Source: Paulinella micropora (taxonomy: Eukaryota > Cercozoa > Imbricatea > Euglyphida). From it: 64,000 nucleotides of DNA. Numbering within the stretch: position 1 is the stretch's first letter; the number at the start of each line of letters is the position of its first letter. The notes below the pieces were generated by a model that was given only the letters and a program-made list of their open reading frames with translations, was not told where the DNA came from and did not search any database. The position numbers and the translations under genes are program-made. Below, one piece after another: positions 1 to 64,000 of the stretch. The stretch spans positions 359,641 to 423,640 of the forward strand of contig BJOX01000343.1 in NCBI GenBank assembly GCA_009731375.1, in the 5' to 3' direction.

Positions 1-40
1 CTACCTACCTACCTACCTACCTACCTACCTACCTACCTAC

Positions 41-103
<63 letters not shown>

Positions 104-208
104 CCTACCTACCTACCTACCTACCTACCTATCTGAAATATGGCGCTTGCGCATAAGTACATACATACATACATACATACATACATACATACATACATAC
201 GTGCACAG

Positions 209-50811
<50,603 letters not shown>

Positions 50812-51425
50812 GGTGCTCGCCTCTGCTCTTCGATGGGCCCTCACTGTGTTCTCCGTCGAGGAAAATAACTACGCAACTTGTGAAGCCCTCAATGGAAAAG
50901 TCCACTTAAGTCTCACTTACTGCATAAACCCCTGGGAAGACACCCTACACAGGCATGAACGGCCCGTCTGTAGAATTATGGCAAAGGAGCATGTCAGTCC
51001 AAATTGTGAAATTTCTGGGCCAGGGTGAGACTTGCCAGGTCTGCAGGTTGAAGGACATCGTCTTCATGCAATTTTTTTTTCTTTTTTTGATTAATTCGGA
51101 TTAGTTGTTCACATATTCTACATTCTTATATAGAATGCAAACTATGAAAGAATATTATATTATGATTGATAAACGGGGCCAGGTTCCAATTAATTTACTG
51201 TTCAGAGAGGTCCCGGGAACCTTTGTGATGGAAAAAAAGTGTTATGTTTTTCGACCAGCGAAGACCAATTGGATACTTGTGGTGTATAGAGAACGTATTC
51301 GATGTTTATGTGTCAGTTTTGGTACTATTTGGTACTGTCGATGTATTTTATTCTCATAACCAGGCAGCACTGGGCGGGACTGACCTGGTGTGCTTGGTGC
51401 CTCCTCGCCCTCCTCCTGATTTGCA
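50812..51425. promoter_or_regulatory. Probable bidirectional promoter between kinase and J-domain genes
   Basis: 614 bp separates two divergent start codons (kinase ATG at 50811 on the minus strand, J-domain ATG at 51426 on the plus strand). Unlike almost everything around it, it is free of microsatellites and interspersed repeats. No exon is seen in it. No TATA box can be assigned with confidence. Confidence 0.6.
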
Positions 51426-58284
<6,859 letters not shown>

Positions 58285-58293
58285 ATAGATAGA

Positions 58294-58451
58294 TGAGATG
58301 TCGCAAAGGAATGTAGTCCTTGCAAAGGAACGCAGTTTCACATCAAACAATAATTTGTGTACTGTGCATGTGTCCGGGATGGGAATCACGGGTAGACTGT
58401 GTTCTGGAAAAAGAAGAGGAGGAAGGACGTTGAAGAAAAAGGCAATCTAGG
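58294..58451 (-). mobile_element. Interspersed repeat family C, copy 2 (cut by a gap)
   Basis: About 88% or more similar by eye to 42511-42670. It begins just after the stop codon of the J-domain gene with (ATAG)3, the complement of a (TATC) tail, and runs into the gap at 58452-58815. Confidence 0.75.
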
Positions 58452-58869
58452 NNNNNNNNNNNNNNNNNNNNNNNNNNNNNNNNNNNNNNNNNNNNNNNNN
58501 NNNNNNNNNNNNNNNNNNNNNNNNNNNNNNNNNNNNNNNNNNNNNNNNNNNNNNNNNNNNNNNNNNNNNNNNNNNNNNNNNNNNNNNNNNNNNNNNNNNN
58601 NNNNNNNNNNNNNNNNNNNNNNNNNNNNNNNNNNNNNNNNNNNNNNNNNNNNNNNNNNNNNNNNNNNNNNNNNNNNNNNNNNNNNNNNNNNNNNNNNNNN
58701 NNNNNNNNNNNNNNNNNNNNNNNNNNNNNNNNNNNNNNNNNNNNNNNNNNNNNNNNNNNNNNNNNNNNNNNNNNNNNNNNNNNNNNNNNNNNNNNNNNNN
58801 NNNNNNNNNNNNNNNGATAGGTAGGTAGGTAGGTAGGTAGGTAGGTAGGTAGGTAGGTAGGTAGGTAGG

Positions 58870-63729
<4,860 letters not shown>

Positions 63730-63756
63730 GTCTGATGTTTGTTGCTTGTTATTCGT

Positions 63757-63828
63757 TCCTAACCCTAACCTAACCCTTAACCCTAACCCTAACCCTTAAC
63801 CGTAACCCTAACGCTAACCCTAACCCTC
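63757..63828 (+). repeat. Interstitial telomere-like repeat (CCTAAC)n
   Basis: About eleven CCCTAA units with single-base variants (CCCTTAA, CGTAAC, ACGCTAA). A second short run, about 63902-63926, follows. Both lie between partial exon copies in the last visible intron of the CCCH gene. Confidence 0.92.
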
Positions 63829-63830
63829 AG

Positions 63831-63970
63831 CCTCGGCCCAGCCACTACGCCCACGCACACCTCTCTGCCCAGGTTCATGTTTGTTCTTTGATGTTTGTTG
63901 CTAATCCTAACCCTAACCCTAACCCTGGGCCTAAGCCTAACCACTGCGCCAACGCCACCTCTCTGCCCAG
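63831..63970 (+). repeat. Two partial copies of the end of CCCH gene exon 9
   Basis: 63831-63872 reads SHYAHAHLSAQ|GTTCATG and 63937-63970 reads as NHCANA...LSAQ with a 1-base deletion, then GTCTCATG. Both are followed by TGTTTGTTCTTTG. The true exon ends SHYANAHLSAQ|GTCTGATG. Confidence 0.85.
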
Positions 63971-64000
63971 GTCTCATGTTTGTTCTTTGGATATTCTTGT

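Noticed and set aside
63757-63926. Chromosome end
   Set aside because: Telomere-like units are few and degenerate and are followed by exon-like unique sequence on the centromere and the far side alike.

Overview
The window is nuclear DNA of a eukaryote. It has spliceosomal introns with GT-AG (and a few GC-AG) borders, tRNA-derived SINEs, a non-LTR retrotransposon and CCCTAA/TTAGGG-type telomeric repeats. The species cannot be named from the sequence. Compact GC-rich coding exons sit in a sea of tetranucleotide and dinucleotide microsatellites. Most long open frames here (runs of Ile-Tyr-Leu-Ser, Tyr-Val-Cys-Met, Ser-Leu or Arg-Glu) are translations of these repeats and not genes. The models below were built by reading splice borders and requiring every exon junction to keep phase.

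Layout. (1) 209-20542, + strand: the 3' part of a gene of about 26 short exons coding a Ser/Pro/His-rich, probably disordered protein; it ends in a stop codon at 20540. (2) 20543-24233: intergenic space between two convergent genes. (3) 24234-50811, - strand: an AGC-type protein kinase gene with at least 19 exons. Its long introns hold a LINE (27214-32301), at least six tRNA-derived SINE copies, other interspersed repeats and several assembly gaps. (4) 50812-51425: a probable bidirectional promoter. (5) 51426-58284, + strand: a complete nine-exon J-domain (DnaJ) protein gene of 1060 codons with several zinc-binding modules. (6) 58961 to beyond 63729, + strand: a CCCH zinc-finger protein gene, open at the window end, with telomere-like repeats in its last visible intron.

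The most unusual feature is that a large share of the exons in all four genes have one or more partial, diverged copies in the neighbouring introns. Many of these copies keep a splice acceptor or donor and break off into a microsatellite. Examples are three extra copies of the J-domain helix II exon start, seven tandem 43-bp copies of an acceptor plus exon start, four copies of a kinase C-lobe exon end, and perfect or near-perfect inverted copies that can form hairpins. Two further patterns stand out. The pyrimidine-rich strand of the intronic repeats is usually the sense strand of the host gene, and several interspersed repeat families end directly in (TATC)n with a common 3' terminus. Together they suggest a genome in which microsatellite instability and retroelement insertion keep reshaping introns and copying exon pieces.

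The genes do not form an obvious pathway. The kinase and the J-domain gene are divergent neighbours that may share a promoter. The J-domain and CCCH genes lie head to tail about 0.7 kb apart.
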